From NCBI GenBank assembly GCA_900542625.1, contig UQOH01000104.1, positions 1-5,612 of the forward strand: a stretch of 5,612 bases of DNA, written 5' to 3'. The stretch is from an uncultured Fusobacterium sp. (lineage in GTDB: Bacteria > Fusobacteriota > Fusobacteriia > Fusobacteriales > Fusobacteriaceae). Below, piece after piece: positions 1 through 5,612 of the stretch; position 1 is the stretch's first letter, and every line of letters starts with the position of its first letter. Both the position numbers and the translations under genes were made by a program. Under the pieces are notes generated by a model. The model saw only the letters and a list, made by a program, of their open reading frames with translations. It ran no database searches and was not told where the DNA came from.

Positions 1-6
1 ATCGTA

Positions 7-49
7 AAAAACGATATGTTTGAGGCTGTAAGCCGAGTTTATCGTTTTT
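7..49 (-). terminator. Inverted repeat downstream of gatB, probable (bidirectional) terminator
   Basis: AAAAACGATA (7-16) pairs perfectly with TATCGTTTTT (40-49), giving a 10-bp stem. Its 23-nt loop holds a second small stem, GGCT (24-27) with AGCC (31-34). Read from the minus strand, the structure ends in a run of six T (11-6), so it could stop the transcript about 70 nt after the gatB stop; the A/T arms would work the same way on the plus strand. The stem has only three G-C pairs in total across its ten (two from CG) and the loop is long, so it is not a classic compact terminator. It may instead be part of a dispersed repeat. Confidence 0.4.
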
Positions 50-116
50 AGATGAGTAAGCAATATAAATCTGCAGATATTTTTTCAACGAGATTTTTTA
101 TTTATTATATTTATTT

Positions 117-1556
117 TTAGCTAAGTTTTTTTGTCATTAATTCTGTTACCATTTGAGGATTTGCTTTTCCTTTTGAAAGTTTCATAGCCTGTCCAATAAG
201 TCCTTTAAGAACTCTTGGTTTTCTTCCTTCATCAGAATTTTTATAGTCCTCAATCAGTTTTGGATTGTTTGCAAAAACTTCATCAACAAGTTTTTCGATA
301 GCTCCGTCATCTGCAACTTGTGCCATTTTCTCTTCAGCAACAATTACCTCTGGACTTCTCTCGTCAGTAAGTTTCATTTCAAACAATGTTTTTGCAATTT
401 TTGAAGAAATTACATTTGTATCAATAAGTTTTATAATTTTTCCTAAATCTTCAGCAGAAATAACAAAGTCTTTTATCTCTGTGTTGTTAAGTTTTAACTG
501 TTTTAAAACTTCTGTCATTATCCAGTTTGCACTTGATTTTGCATTTCCGGAAGATTTTGCTGTATTTTCAAAATAATCAGCAAGTTCTATGTCTTGACAT
601 AAGATTTCAGCATCATAAGCAGGAATTCCGTATTCACTTTCAAATCTGCTTATTTTTGCAGTAATAGATTCAGGCATAGCAGCTCTTATTGTTTCTATTT
701 CCTCATCAGTTATAACAAGTTTTAAAAGATCCGGCTCAGGGAAATATCTATAGTCCATAGCCTCCTCTTTACTTCTCATTATTCTTGTAACTTGAGAGTC
801 ATCGTCCCAAAGTCTTGTTTCCTGATCTATTTTTCCGCCTTTTTCAATAGTTTCTATCTGTCTGTTTATTTCATAATCTATTGCTCTTGCAACAGCTTTG
901 AATGAGTTAAGGTTTTTAACCTCTACTCTTGTTCCAAAAGGCTCTCCTTTGTGGTGTACAGATATGTTGGCATCACATCTTAAAGAACCAAGTTCCATAG
1001 AAACGTCACTGATACCAGTATATTTTATAGTATTTTTAAGAAGAGTTAAATATTCGTAAGCCTCTTCAGAACTTCTCATATCAGGTTCAGAGATTATCTC
1101 AACAAGAGGGATAGATGCTCTGTTGTAGTTGATATATGATTCGTGTGCTCCGTGAATAGATTTTCCTGCGTCTTCTTCTATTTGGATTTTTGTAATTCCA
1201 ACTTTTTTAGTTTTTCCATTAACATTTATTTCAAGGAAACCTTTCCCTGCATAAGAATGGTCAAACTGAGTTATCTGATAGTTTTTAGGAGTATCAGGAT
1301 AGAAATAGTTTTTTCTGTCAAAACTGCTTTCGTTGTTGATTGTACAGTTTAAAGCAAGTCCAGCTTTTACAGCATATTCCACAACTTTCTTGTTAAGTTT
1401 TGGAAGAGCTCCCGGATGTCCTAAACATATTGGACATGTGTGAGTGTTTGCATCATCATTATCATAATCCGCACTGCAGCCACACCATACTTTTGTTCCT
1501 GTTTTTAATTGGAGATGGACTTCAAGTCCTATTACTGATTCCCACTCTTTTATCAT
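117..1556 (-). CDS. gatB: Asp/Glu-tRNA amidotransferase subunit B (tRNA-binding kinase/transamidase)
   Basis: Subunit that binds the mischarged tRNA, activates the Glu or Asp side chain with ATP and transfers ammonia from GatA. The 479-residue product is full length. The N-terminal cradle domain has VIGLEVHLQLKT (8-19, with the conserved Glu12 and His14) and four zinc-type cysteines, Cys25, Cys27, Cys41 and Cys44 (WCGCS and TCPICLGHPGALP). It continues with RKNYFYPDTPKNYQITQFD (81-99), IQIEEDAGK near 124-132 with acidic residues expected to bind metal, and ELGSLRCDANISV (188-200). The C-terminal half is helical and ends in a YqeY-like tRNA-binding tail with GLIGQAMKLSKGKANPQMV. The paralogue eukaryote-type GatE/PET112 is excluded by context. 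It is the last gene of the cluster; 116 nt of non-coding sequence with an inverted repeat follow. Confidence 0.97.
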   Translation of the reverse strand: MIKEWESVIGLEVHLQLKTGTKVWCGCSADYDNDDANTHTCPICLGHPGALPKLNKKVVEYAVKAGLALNCTINNESSFDRKNYFYPDTPKNYQITQFDHSYAGKGFLEINVNGKTKKVGITKIQIEEDAGKSIHGAHESYINYNRASIPLVEIISEPDMRSSEEAYEYLTLLKNTIKYTGISDVSMELGSLRCDANISVHHKGEPFGTRVEVKNLNSFKAVARAIDYEINRQIETIEKGGKIDQETRLWDDDSQVTRIMRSKEEAMDYRYFPEPDLLKLVITDEEIETIRAAMPESITAKISRFESEYGIPAYDAEILCQDIELADYFENTAKSSGNAKSSANWIMTEVLKQLKLNNTEIKDFVISAEDLGKIIKLIDTNVISSKIAKTLFEMKLTDERSPEVIVAEEKMAQVADDGAIEKLVDEVFANNPKLIEDYKNSDEGRKPRVLKGLIGQAMKLSKGKANPQMVTELMTKKLS

Positions 1557-3019
1557 TATTTATCATCTCCTTCAGGAAGTTTCCATTCTCCTCTAATTTT
1601 TTCAAAAGCACTTCCCACTGCGATTAAATCCTCTTCTCTGAAATGTTTTCCAAGAAGCTGAATACCAACAGGAAGTCCGTCAGCAAATCCTGCAGGAACA
1701 GATAATCCAGGGATACCTGCTAAGTTTGCAGAAAGTGTAAATATATCTTCTAAGTATAGCTCAATTGGAGTTTTTTCTTTATTAAGTTCAAAAGCTGCTG
1801 ATGGAGCAACAGGAGTGAAAATAACATCAACTGTTTCGAAAGCCTCATCAAAATCTTTTTTAATCATAGCTCTTACTTTTTGAGCTTTTTTGAAATATGC
1901 ATCAAAGAAACCTGCACTAAGTACATAAGTTCCTATCATAATTCTTCTTTTTACTTCTGCACCAAAACCTTCACTTCTTGATTTAACATATAAATCAACA
2001 GCATCTTTGGCATTTGGACTTCTGTAACCATATCTTACACCGTCAAATCTTGCAAGGTTTGAACTTGCCTCAGCAGGAGCAAGAACATAGTAAGTAGGCA
2101 CAGCATATTTTGTATGTGGAAGAGAGATAGCAACAGTTTCTGCTCCAAGCTCTTTTAATTTTTCAAGAGATTCAAGCATAACTTTTCTTACTCCCTCTTC
2201 AATTCCCTCTACGAAATATTCTTTAGGAACTCCTATTTTCATTCCTTTTATATCTCTGTTTAAAGCCTCTGTATAATCCGGAACAGGATTTTGTGATACT
2301 GTTGCATCATAATCATCGTATCCTGCTATAACGTTCATAGTAAGTGCAATATCTCTTACATCTTTTGCAAGAGGTCCGATTTGGTCAAGAGATGATGCAA
2401 ATGCCATAAGTCCGTATCTTGAAACTCTTCCGTAAGTAGGTTTTAATCCTGTAACACCACAGAATGATGCAGGCTGTCTGATACTTCCTCCTGTGTCAGA
2501 ACCTAAAGAGATAAAACATTCCTGAGATGCTATTGATGTTGCAGCTCCTCCAGAACTTCCTCCGGGAACTTTTGTTCTGTCCCATGGGTTTTTAGTAAGT
2601 CCGTGATAAGAAGTTCTTGTAGTTCCTCCCATAGCGAACTCGTCCATATTTGTTTTACCGATAATTACTGCATCAGCCTCTTTTAATTTTTTAACAACTG
2701 TTGCATCATAAACACCAATATAGTTAGAAAGGATTTTAGAACATGAAGTTGTTAAATCTCCCTCTGATACCATATTGTCTTTTATAGAAACAGGAACACC
2801 TGCAAGAGCTCCAAGTTTTTCTCCTCTGGCAATTTTTTCATCAACTGCTTTTGCCTCTTCTAAAGCTTTTTCTTTTCTTAATGAAACAAAACTGTTATAC
2901 AGTTCGTCTATTTTTTCTATTCTTTCAAACACTGCTTTTGTCACTTCAACAGCAGACAGCTCCTTGTTCGCTATCTTCTCTCTGATTTCAAAAGCTGTAA
3001 GTTTATGTATCTCAGTCAT
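1556..3019 (-). CDS. gatA: Asp/Glu-tRNA amidotransferase subunit A (glutamine amidase)
   Basis: Amidase-signature subunit that hydrolyses glutamine and delivers ammonia to GatB, where mischarged Glu-tRNA(Gln) or Asp-tRNA(Asn) is amidated in the cytoplasm. The 487-residue product is full length. The Ser-cisSer-Lys triad is intact: Lys80 in PVSIKDN, Ser155 in VPGGSSGGAA and the nucleophile Ser179 in SDTGGSIRQPA, each one position from the S. aureus GatA residues as I recall them. The stretch GVTGLKPTYGRVSRYGLMAF (188-207) and SLDQIGPLAKDV (210-221) are also characteristic of GatA rather than a generic amidase. The C-terminal part has NLAGIPGLSVPAGF and LPVGIQLLGKHF. The start has AGGAGG at 7 nt and the LTAFEIREKI opening usual for the family. 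Its TAA shares one base with the gatB ATG, so translation of the two is probably coupled. Confidence 0.97.
   Translation of the reverse strand: MTEIHKLTAFEIREKIANKELSAVEVTKAVFERIEKIDELYNSFVSLRKEKALEEAKAVDEKIARGEKLGALAGVPVSIKDNMVSEGDLTTSCSKILSNYIGVYDATVVKKLKEADAVIIGKTNMDEFAMGGTTRTSYHGLTKNPWDRTKVPGGSSGGAATSIASQECFISLGSDTGGSIRQPASFCGVTGLKPTYGRVSRYGLMAFASSLDQIGPLAKDVRDIALTMNVIAGYDDYDATVSQNPVPDYTEALNRDIKGMKIGVPKEYFVEGIEEGVRKVMLESLEKLKELGAETVAISLPHTKYAVPTYYVLAPAEASSNLARFDGVRYGYRSPNAKDAVDLYVKSRSEGFGAEVKRRIMIGTYVLSAGFFDAYFKKAQKVRAMIKKDFDEAFETVDVIFTPVAPSAAFELNKEKTPIELYLEDIFTLSANLAGIPGLSVPAGFADGLPVGIQLLGKHFREEDLIAVGSAFEKIRGEWKLPEGDDK
1565..1572 (-). promoter_or_regulatory. Shine-Dalgarno site of gatB inside gatA
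   Basis: AAGGAGAT on the minus strand, with its GGAG core 10 nt before the gatB ATG at 1556. It lies within the last gatA codons, supporting coupled synthesis of the two subunits across the TAATG junction. Confidence 0.75.
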
Positions 3020-3026
3020 GAGAATT

Positions 3027-3032
3027 CCTCCT
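3027..3032 (-). promoter_or_regulatory. Shine-Dalgarno site of gatA
   Basis: AGGAGG on the minus strand, 7 nt before the gatA ATG at 3019 and inside the 27-nt gatC-gatA spacer. It confirms the chosen start. Confidence 0.85.
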
Positions 3033-3046
3033 GATTAAATATTTTT

Positions 3047-3337
3047 TTATTCACCAACAACTTTTGGAACTATAACAGCTCCTTCTTCAGCCTGCGGAGC
3101 ATTTTTAAGTGCTTCTTCCACAGTAAGAGATTTTCTTATTTTGTCTTCTCTTAAGTTGTTTACATCATCATTTATCTGTGATAATGGTTTGATTTCAGCA
3201 GCATCAACTTCACCAAGCATATCAATGTAGTCTAAGATATCGTTTAGTTCCTGCTGATATTTTTCTATCTCTTCCGGACTGAATTCTAATCTTGCCAGTT
3301 TGGCAACATGTAAAACTTCCTCTTTGCTTAAAGCCAT
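3047..3337 (-). CDS. gatC: Asp/Glu-tRNA amidotransferase subunit C
   Basis: Small subunit of the GatCAB amidotransferase; in known structures it wraps as a belt around the GatA-GatB interface and stabilises the complex. The product is 96 residues, the usual size. The N-terminal helix pair reads VLHVAKLARLEFSPEEIEKY (about 9-28), followed by ELNDILDYIDMLGEVD (about 30-45), and it ends with the typical APQAEEGAVIVPKVV tail. There is no catalytic centre, as expected. It opens the gatCAB set after a 53-nt AT-rich gap behind rluB, with gatA following after 27 nt. The gatC-gatA-gatB order is the standard bacterial arrangement. Confidence 0.95.
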   Translation of the reverse strand: MALSKEEVLHVAKLARLEFSPEEIEKYQQELNDILDYIDMLGEVDAAEIKPLSQINDDVNNLREDKIRKSLTVEEALKNAPQAEEGAVIVPKVVGE

Positions 3338-3342
3338 CTCTA

Positions 3343-3348
3343 CCTCCT
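3343..3348 (-). promoter_or_regulatory. Shine-Dalgarno site of gatC
   Basis: AGGAGG on the minus strand within TAGGAGGTA, 5 nt before the gatC ATG at 3337. This near-perfect site fixes the start and fits a freshly initiated cistron after the 53-nt gap. Confidence 0.85.
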
Positions 3349-3355
3349 AAATAAG

Positions 3356-3369
3356 TTAAATATATTTAA
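3356..3369. repeat. 14-bp perfect palindrome in the rluB-gatC gap
   Basis: TTAAATATATTTAA reads the same on both strands and sits just downstream of the candidate gatC promoter, 8 nt upstream of the AGGAGG. It could be an operator or simply AT-rich chance symmetry. With only A and T its RNA hairpin would be weak, so a terminator is unlikely. Confidence 0.3.
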
Positions 3370-3377
3370 ATATTTTT

Positions 3378-3406
3378 ATTTTATACATTTTTAAAGAGAA
3401 TGTAAA
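3378..3406 (-). promoter_or_regulatory. Candidate promoter for gatCAB
   Basis: On the minus strand, TTTACA (3406-3401; 5 of 6 to the -35 consensus) lies 17 nt before TAAAAT (3383-3378; 5 of 6 to the -10 consensus). The -35 falls in the last codons of rluB. A start near 3371 would give a leader of about 34 nt before the gatC ATG. A one-step shift to TATAAA at 3385-3380 gives a poorer 15-nt spacer. Such matches are frequent by chance in AT-rich DNA, so this is a suggestion; the position ahead of gatC is the main support. Confidence 0.35.
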
Positions 3407-4104
3407 TATCTTACTTCTTTTTTTGTAAGTTCTCTGTACTCTCCAACATCAAGTCCATCAAGAGTAAGCTCTCCAAGCATTATTCTTTTAAGATTTATAA
3501 CATTGTGTCCCACAGATTCAAACATTCTTCTTACCTGTCTGTTTCTTCCCTCTTTTATAGCAAAATGAAGAACAGTGTGATAATTGTCTGCAAGAAGTAT
3601 TTTTGCTTTGGCAGGAAGAGTCATCTTGTCATCAAGCATAATCCCTCTTTTCAATCTGTTAAGAGTTGTCATGTTGATATTTCCCTTCGCCTCTACAAGA
3701 TATGTTTTATATACTTCTGTTCTTGGGTGTATTACTTTGTTAAATACTTCTCCATCATTTGTAAGAAGAATAAGTCCCTCTGTATCATAGTCAAGTCTGC
3801 CTATTGGGAAAATTCTCTCTTTTGTGTCTATCATATCAACAACAGTTTTTCTTCCTCTTTCATCTTTGGCAGTGCTTAATACTCTCTTAGGTTTGTTCAG
3901 AATAAAATAAACTTTCTTTGCTGATTTTGGAGCATCAACAGCTCTTCCGTTTACAATAATTTTATCCTCTTCATTGACTTTTATACCAGATTCAGCCAAT
4001 TCTCCGTTTACTTTAATCTTTCCCTCTTCTATCATCTTGTCTATAGCTCTTCTTGAACCAATTCCAAGCTCTGCAAGATATTTGTTAATCCTTATTTTTT
4101 CCAT
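3391..4104 (-). CDS. rluB: 23S rRNA pseudouridine synthase, RsuA/RluB family
   Basis: Isomerises a uridine in large-subunit rRNA to pseudouridine (in E. coli RluB acts on U2605 of 23S rRNA). The 237-residue product has an S4 RNA-binding domain at about 1-60 (RINKYLAELGIGSRRAID, then KVNG). The catalytic domain begins at the VYFILNKPKRVLST stretch near 65-78. The signature GRLDYDTEGLILLTNDGE lies at 102-119, with Asp105 as the expected nucleophile. KTYLV near 133-137 and the C-terminal EGRNRQVRRMFESVGH near 185-200 are also typical. Length is normal for this group, lacking the long basic tail of E. coli RluB. The start overlaps the scpB end by 20 nt. The RsuA, RluB, RluE and RluF subfamilies share these motifs; the scpB neighbour and the Gram-positive YpuL-like form favour RluB, but the exact target uridine is inferred. 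Confidence 0.9.
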   Translation of the reverse strand: MEKIRINKYLAELGIGSRRAIDKMIEEGKIKVNGELAESGIKVNEEDKIIVNGRAVDAPKSAKKVYFILNKPKRVLSTAKDERGRKTVVDMIDTKERIFPIGRLDYDTEGLILLTNDGEVFNKVIHPRTEVYKTYLVEAKGNINMTTLNRLKRGIMLDDKMTLPAKAKILLADNYHTVLHFAIKEGRNRQVRRMFESVGHNVINLKRIMLGELTLDGLDVGEYRELTKKEVRYLHSL

Positions 4105-4615
4105 TTAGTTTTTCCTTTATTTCATAATATTGCGGAAGTTCTTCCACTGAATCAATTCCAAGATATCCAAGAAATTTATCAGTTACTTCATAAAGATTTG
4201 GTCTTCCCGGTGAGTCCTGCTTTCCGCATACTCTTATAAATTTTTTATTTTCCATTGTGTAAATGATACTGTCAATATTCACTCCTCTTATCTGCTCAAC
4301 TTCACTTTTTGTAACAGGCTGTTTGTAAGCAATGATTGACAAAGTATCAAGTGCTGATGCAGAAAGTTTTCTCGGCTTTTTCTCCTGCTCAAAAAAGTTT
4401 GTTATAATCTCTCCGTATTTTGGATTTGATACAAGAAAAACAGTATCATTAGTTATCTCAAGATTTATTCCTGTGCTTTTTCTTTCTCCTTTAAGCTCAT
4501 AAAGAACAGGTATAATTTTATCAATAGAAAGAGAAAAAAACTTTGCCAGGTCTTTTATTTTTGTTTCCTCTCCTCCCAAGAAAAGTATCGCTTCCAGCTG
4601 TGGCTTTATATCCAT
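4085..4615 (-). CDS. scpB: Segregation and condensation protein B (ScpB)
   Basis: Winged-helix subunit of the SMC-ScpA-ScpB complex, which loads on the chromosome and helps fold and segregate it; ScpB dimers bind the kleisin ScpA. The 176-residue product has the normal length and architecture. A first winged helix covers about residues 1-75 (KPQLEAILFLGGEE). A second, at about 83-155, carries the family's best conserved block LDTLSIIAYKQPVTKSEVEQ followed by IRGVNID, then GRPNLYEVTDKFLGYLGID and the closing VEELPQ near 157-162. The start at 4615 has AGGAGG 10 nt upstream. Its last 20 nt overlap the start of rluB, which suggests coupled translation. In many bacteria scpA is immediately upstream of scpB; here the upstream gene is mreB, so scpA must lie elsewhere in the genome. 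The scpB-rluB neighbourhood itself is common in low-GC bacteria. Confidence 0.95.
   Translation of the reverse strand: MDIKPQLEAILFLGGEETKIKDLAKFFSLSIDKIIPVLYELKGERKSTGINLEITNDTVFLVSNPKYGEIITNFFEQEKKPRKLSASALDTLSIIAYKQPVTKSEVEQIRGVNIDSIIYTMENKKFIRVCGKQDSPGRPNLYEVTDKFLGYLGIDSVEELPQYYEIKEKLNGKNKD
4113..4118 (-). promoter_or_regulatory. Shine-Dalgarno site of rluB inside scpB
   Basis: AAAGGA on the minus strand, 8 nt before the rluB ATG at 4104 and wholly inside the last codons of scpB. It supports the overlapping start and translational coupling of the two genes. It is weaker than the AGGAGG sites of scpB, gatC and gatA. Confidence 0.65.
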
Positions 4616-4625
4616 AATATTATAC

Positions 4626-4631
4626 CCTCCT
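4626..4631 (-). promoter_or_regulatory. Shine-Dalgarno site of scpB
   Basis: AGGAGG on the minus strand, starting 4 nt past the mreB stop and 10 nt before the scpB ATG at 4615. It supports that start and shows that scpB depends on the mreB transcript, since the 20-nt gap leaves no room for a separate promoter. Confidence 0.85.
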
Positions 4632-4635
4632 GTTT

Positions 4636-5612
4636 TTAGTAATTGTTTTCAGGAGACATTAATATAGTTTTATATTCATTGAAGTTGTTAAGGAATTTTG
4701 CTATTCCGTTTATTACAGCATTTAATGGATCTTCTACAACAGTAACATTAAGTTTTAGAGCATTGGCAAGTTTCTTGTCAAGTCCTCTAAGAAGTGCTCC
4801 TCCACCTGTTAAGTAAATTCCTGTTCTCTTAATGTCAGAAGAAAGTTCCGGCGGAGTTTTTTCAAGAATAGACTTGATTTCCTCTATAATCTGATCTCCT
4901 GCCTCTTCAAGAGCATTTGCAATCTCTGTTGAAGTAACAGTTACATTTACAGGAAGTCCTGTAAGAAGGTTTCTTCCGCTGATTTCACAAGAAAGTTCCT
5001 CTTCAAGAGGGATAATTGCTCCAATATCTTTTTTAAGTGTTTCAGCTGTTTTATATCCTATTAACAGGTTATGTTCCTGTCTTATATATTCTGTGATAAG
5101 GCTGTCGAATCTGTCTCCTGCAACTTTAAGAGAAGATGTTTTAACAATACCTCCAAGAGAGATAACACCTATTTCAGTAGTACCTCCTCCAATATCAACT
5201 ATAAGGTTTCCTTCTGGCTGGAATACATCTATTCCTGCACCGATTGCTGCAGCCATAGGTTCTTCAATAAGGAATGCCTCTCTTGCACCTGCATCTGTAC
5301 TAATATCTATTACAGCTCTTTTTTCAACCTGAGTAACACCTGCAGGAACACAGATTAAAACTCTTGGTCCTGCTAATTTTCCAGAACCTTTGTTTATCTC
5401 TTTGTAAAATCCTCTAAGCATTTTTTCAGTTACTTCGTAGTCTGCAATTACTCCGTTTTTAAGAGGTCTTATAGCATCTATATATGCAGGAGTTTTTCCT
5501 ATCATATTTTTAGCTTTTTCCCCGACAGCATAAAGCTCTTTTGTTTTGTTGTTGATAGCAACAACAGAAGGAGAGTTTAACACAATCCCTTTTTTCTTAA
5601 CACAGATAATAG
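4636..5612 (-). CDS. mreB: Rod shape-determining protein MreB, 5' end cut by the window edge
   Basis: Bacterial actin homologue that polymerises on ATP along the inner face of the membrane and guides the elongation machinery for peptidoglycan synthesis. The frame stays open to the right edge, giving 324 visible residues. The GTG at 5583-5581 is an internal valine (the V of KKKGIV-LNSPSVV), not a start, because the nine codons before it also read as MreB. About 20 N-terminal residues, including the phosphate-1 motif (GIDLGTANT type), lie outside; the full protein would be near 345 residues, as usual for the family. Visible motifs, numbered from the first visible residue: RPLKNGVIADYEVTEKML near 48-65, IEEPMAAAIGAG near 115-126, the phosphate-2 loop LIVDIGGGTTEIGVISLGG near 136-154, and the adenosine-binding TGGGALLRGLD near 268-278. 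A paralogue such as Mbl cannot be excluded. It ends 20 nt before scpB, so the two are probably co-transcribed. Confidence 0.95.
   Translation of the reverse strand, partial: IICVKKKGIVLNSPSVVAINNKTKELYAVGEKAKNMIGKTPAYIDAIRPLKNGVIADYEVTEKMLRGFYKEINKGSGKLAGPRVLICVPAGVTQVEKRAVIDISTDAGAREAFLIEEPMAAAIGAGIDVFQPEGNLIVDIGGGTTEIGVISLGGIVKTSSLKVAGDRFDSLITEYIRQEHNLLIGYKTAETLKKDIGAIIPLEEELSCEISGRNLLTGLPVNVTVTSTEIANALEEAGDQIIEEIKSILEKTPPELSSDIKRTGIYLTGGGALLRGLDKKLANALKLNVTVVEDPLNAVINGIAKFLNNFNEYKTILMSPENNY

Noticed and set aside
1..51. Plus-strand open frame as the C-terminal tail of a neighbouring gene or a transposase
   Set aside because: Only 16 codons are visible, the arginine codons differ from the local AGA habit, and the stretch overlaps the inverted repeat. 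I recognised no TnpB or other transposase motif.
265..576. Plus-strand open frames antisense to gatB, gatA, rluB and mreB (for example 265-576, 2775-3038, 3505-3879, 5071-5358)
   Set aside because: They lie opposite well-identified genes, have low-complexity Ser/Phe/Ile-rich translations typical of reverse-strand shadows, and match no family I know.
4619..4624. TATAAT on the minus strand just before scpB as a promoter -10 box
   Set aside because: It lies between the scpB Shine-Dalgarno site and its ATG, so it could not drive scpB, and I saw no supporting -35 element.
4636..5583. GTG at 5583-5581 as the start of the mreB product
   Set aside because: The frame continues upstream to the window edge and the preceding residues (ICVKKKGI) match the MreB N-terminal region. 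The phosphate-1 motif is still missing, so the gene is cut by the window and this GTG is an internal valine.
1..5612. CRISPR array, tRNA or rRNA genes, insertion sequence or novel defence system
   Set aside because: Almost all of the window is core housekeeping coding sequence. I saw no regularly spaced repeats, tRNA cloverleaf or transposase, and no accessory cargo.

Overview
The window is a compact block of core bacterial genes. All six genes lie on the minus strand and are transcribed from high to low coordinates: mreB (cut by the right edge), scpB, rluB, gatC, gatA, gatB. The DNA is AT-rich. Arginine codons in the stretches I read are mostly AGA, Shine-Dalgarno sites are strong AGGAGG types, and the proteins are typical bacterial versions. 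This combination and the gene order suggest a low-GC anaerobe; my best guess is Fusobacteriota (Fusobacterium-like). That placement rests on general resemblance, not a search.

Layout from the transcriptional start side. 5612-4636 is mreB without about its first 20 codons. scpB follows after 20 nt and overlaps rluB by 20 nt. A 53-nt AT-rich gap (3338-3390) holds a candidate promoter and a 14-bp palindrome ahead of gatC. gatC and gatA are 27 nt apart, and gatA and gatB share one base (TAATG). Beyond the gatB stop, 116-1 is non-coding as far as I can see. It carries a two-level inverted repeat that probably acts as a terminator and may belong to a dispersed intergenic repeat.

Function. gatCAB encodes all three subunits of the tRNA-dependent amidotransferase that converts Glu-tRNA(Gln), and possibly Asp-tRNA(Asn), to the correct aminoacyl-tRNA. 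All expected catalytic residues are visible in GatA, and GatB has a four-cysteine zinc site. rluB encodes a 23S rRNA pseudouridine synthase, scpB a subunit of the SMC condensin complex, and mreB the actin-like shape protein. The tight spacing suggests one long transcript or two overlapping ones (mreB-scpB-rluB and gatCAB), joining cell shape, chromosome organisation and translation.

I found no mobile element genes, CRISPR array, tRNA, rRNA or undescribed system. The least explained part is the left 116 bases.
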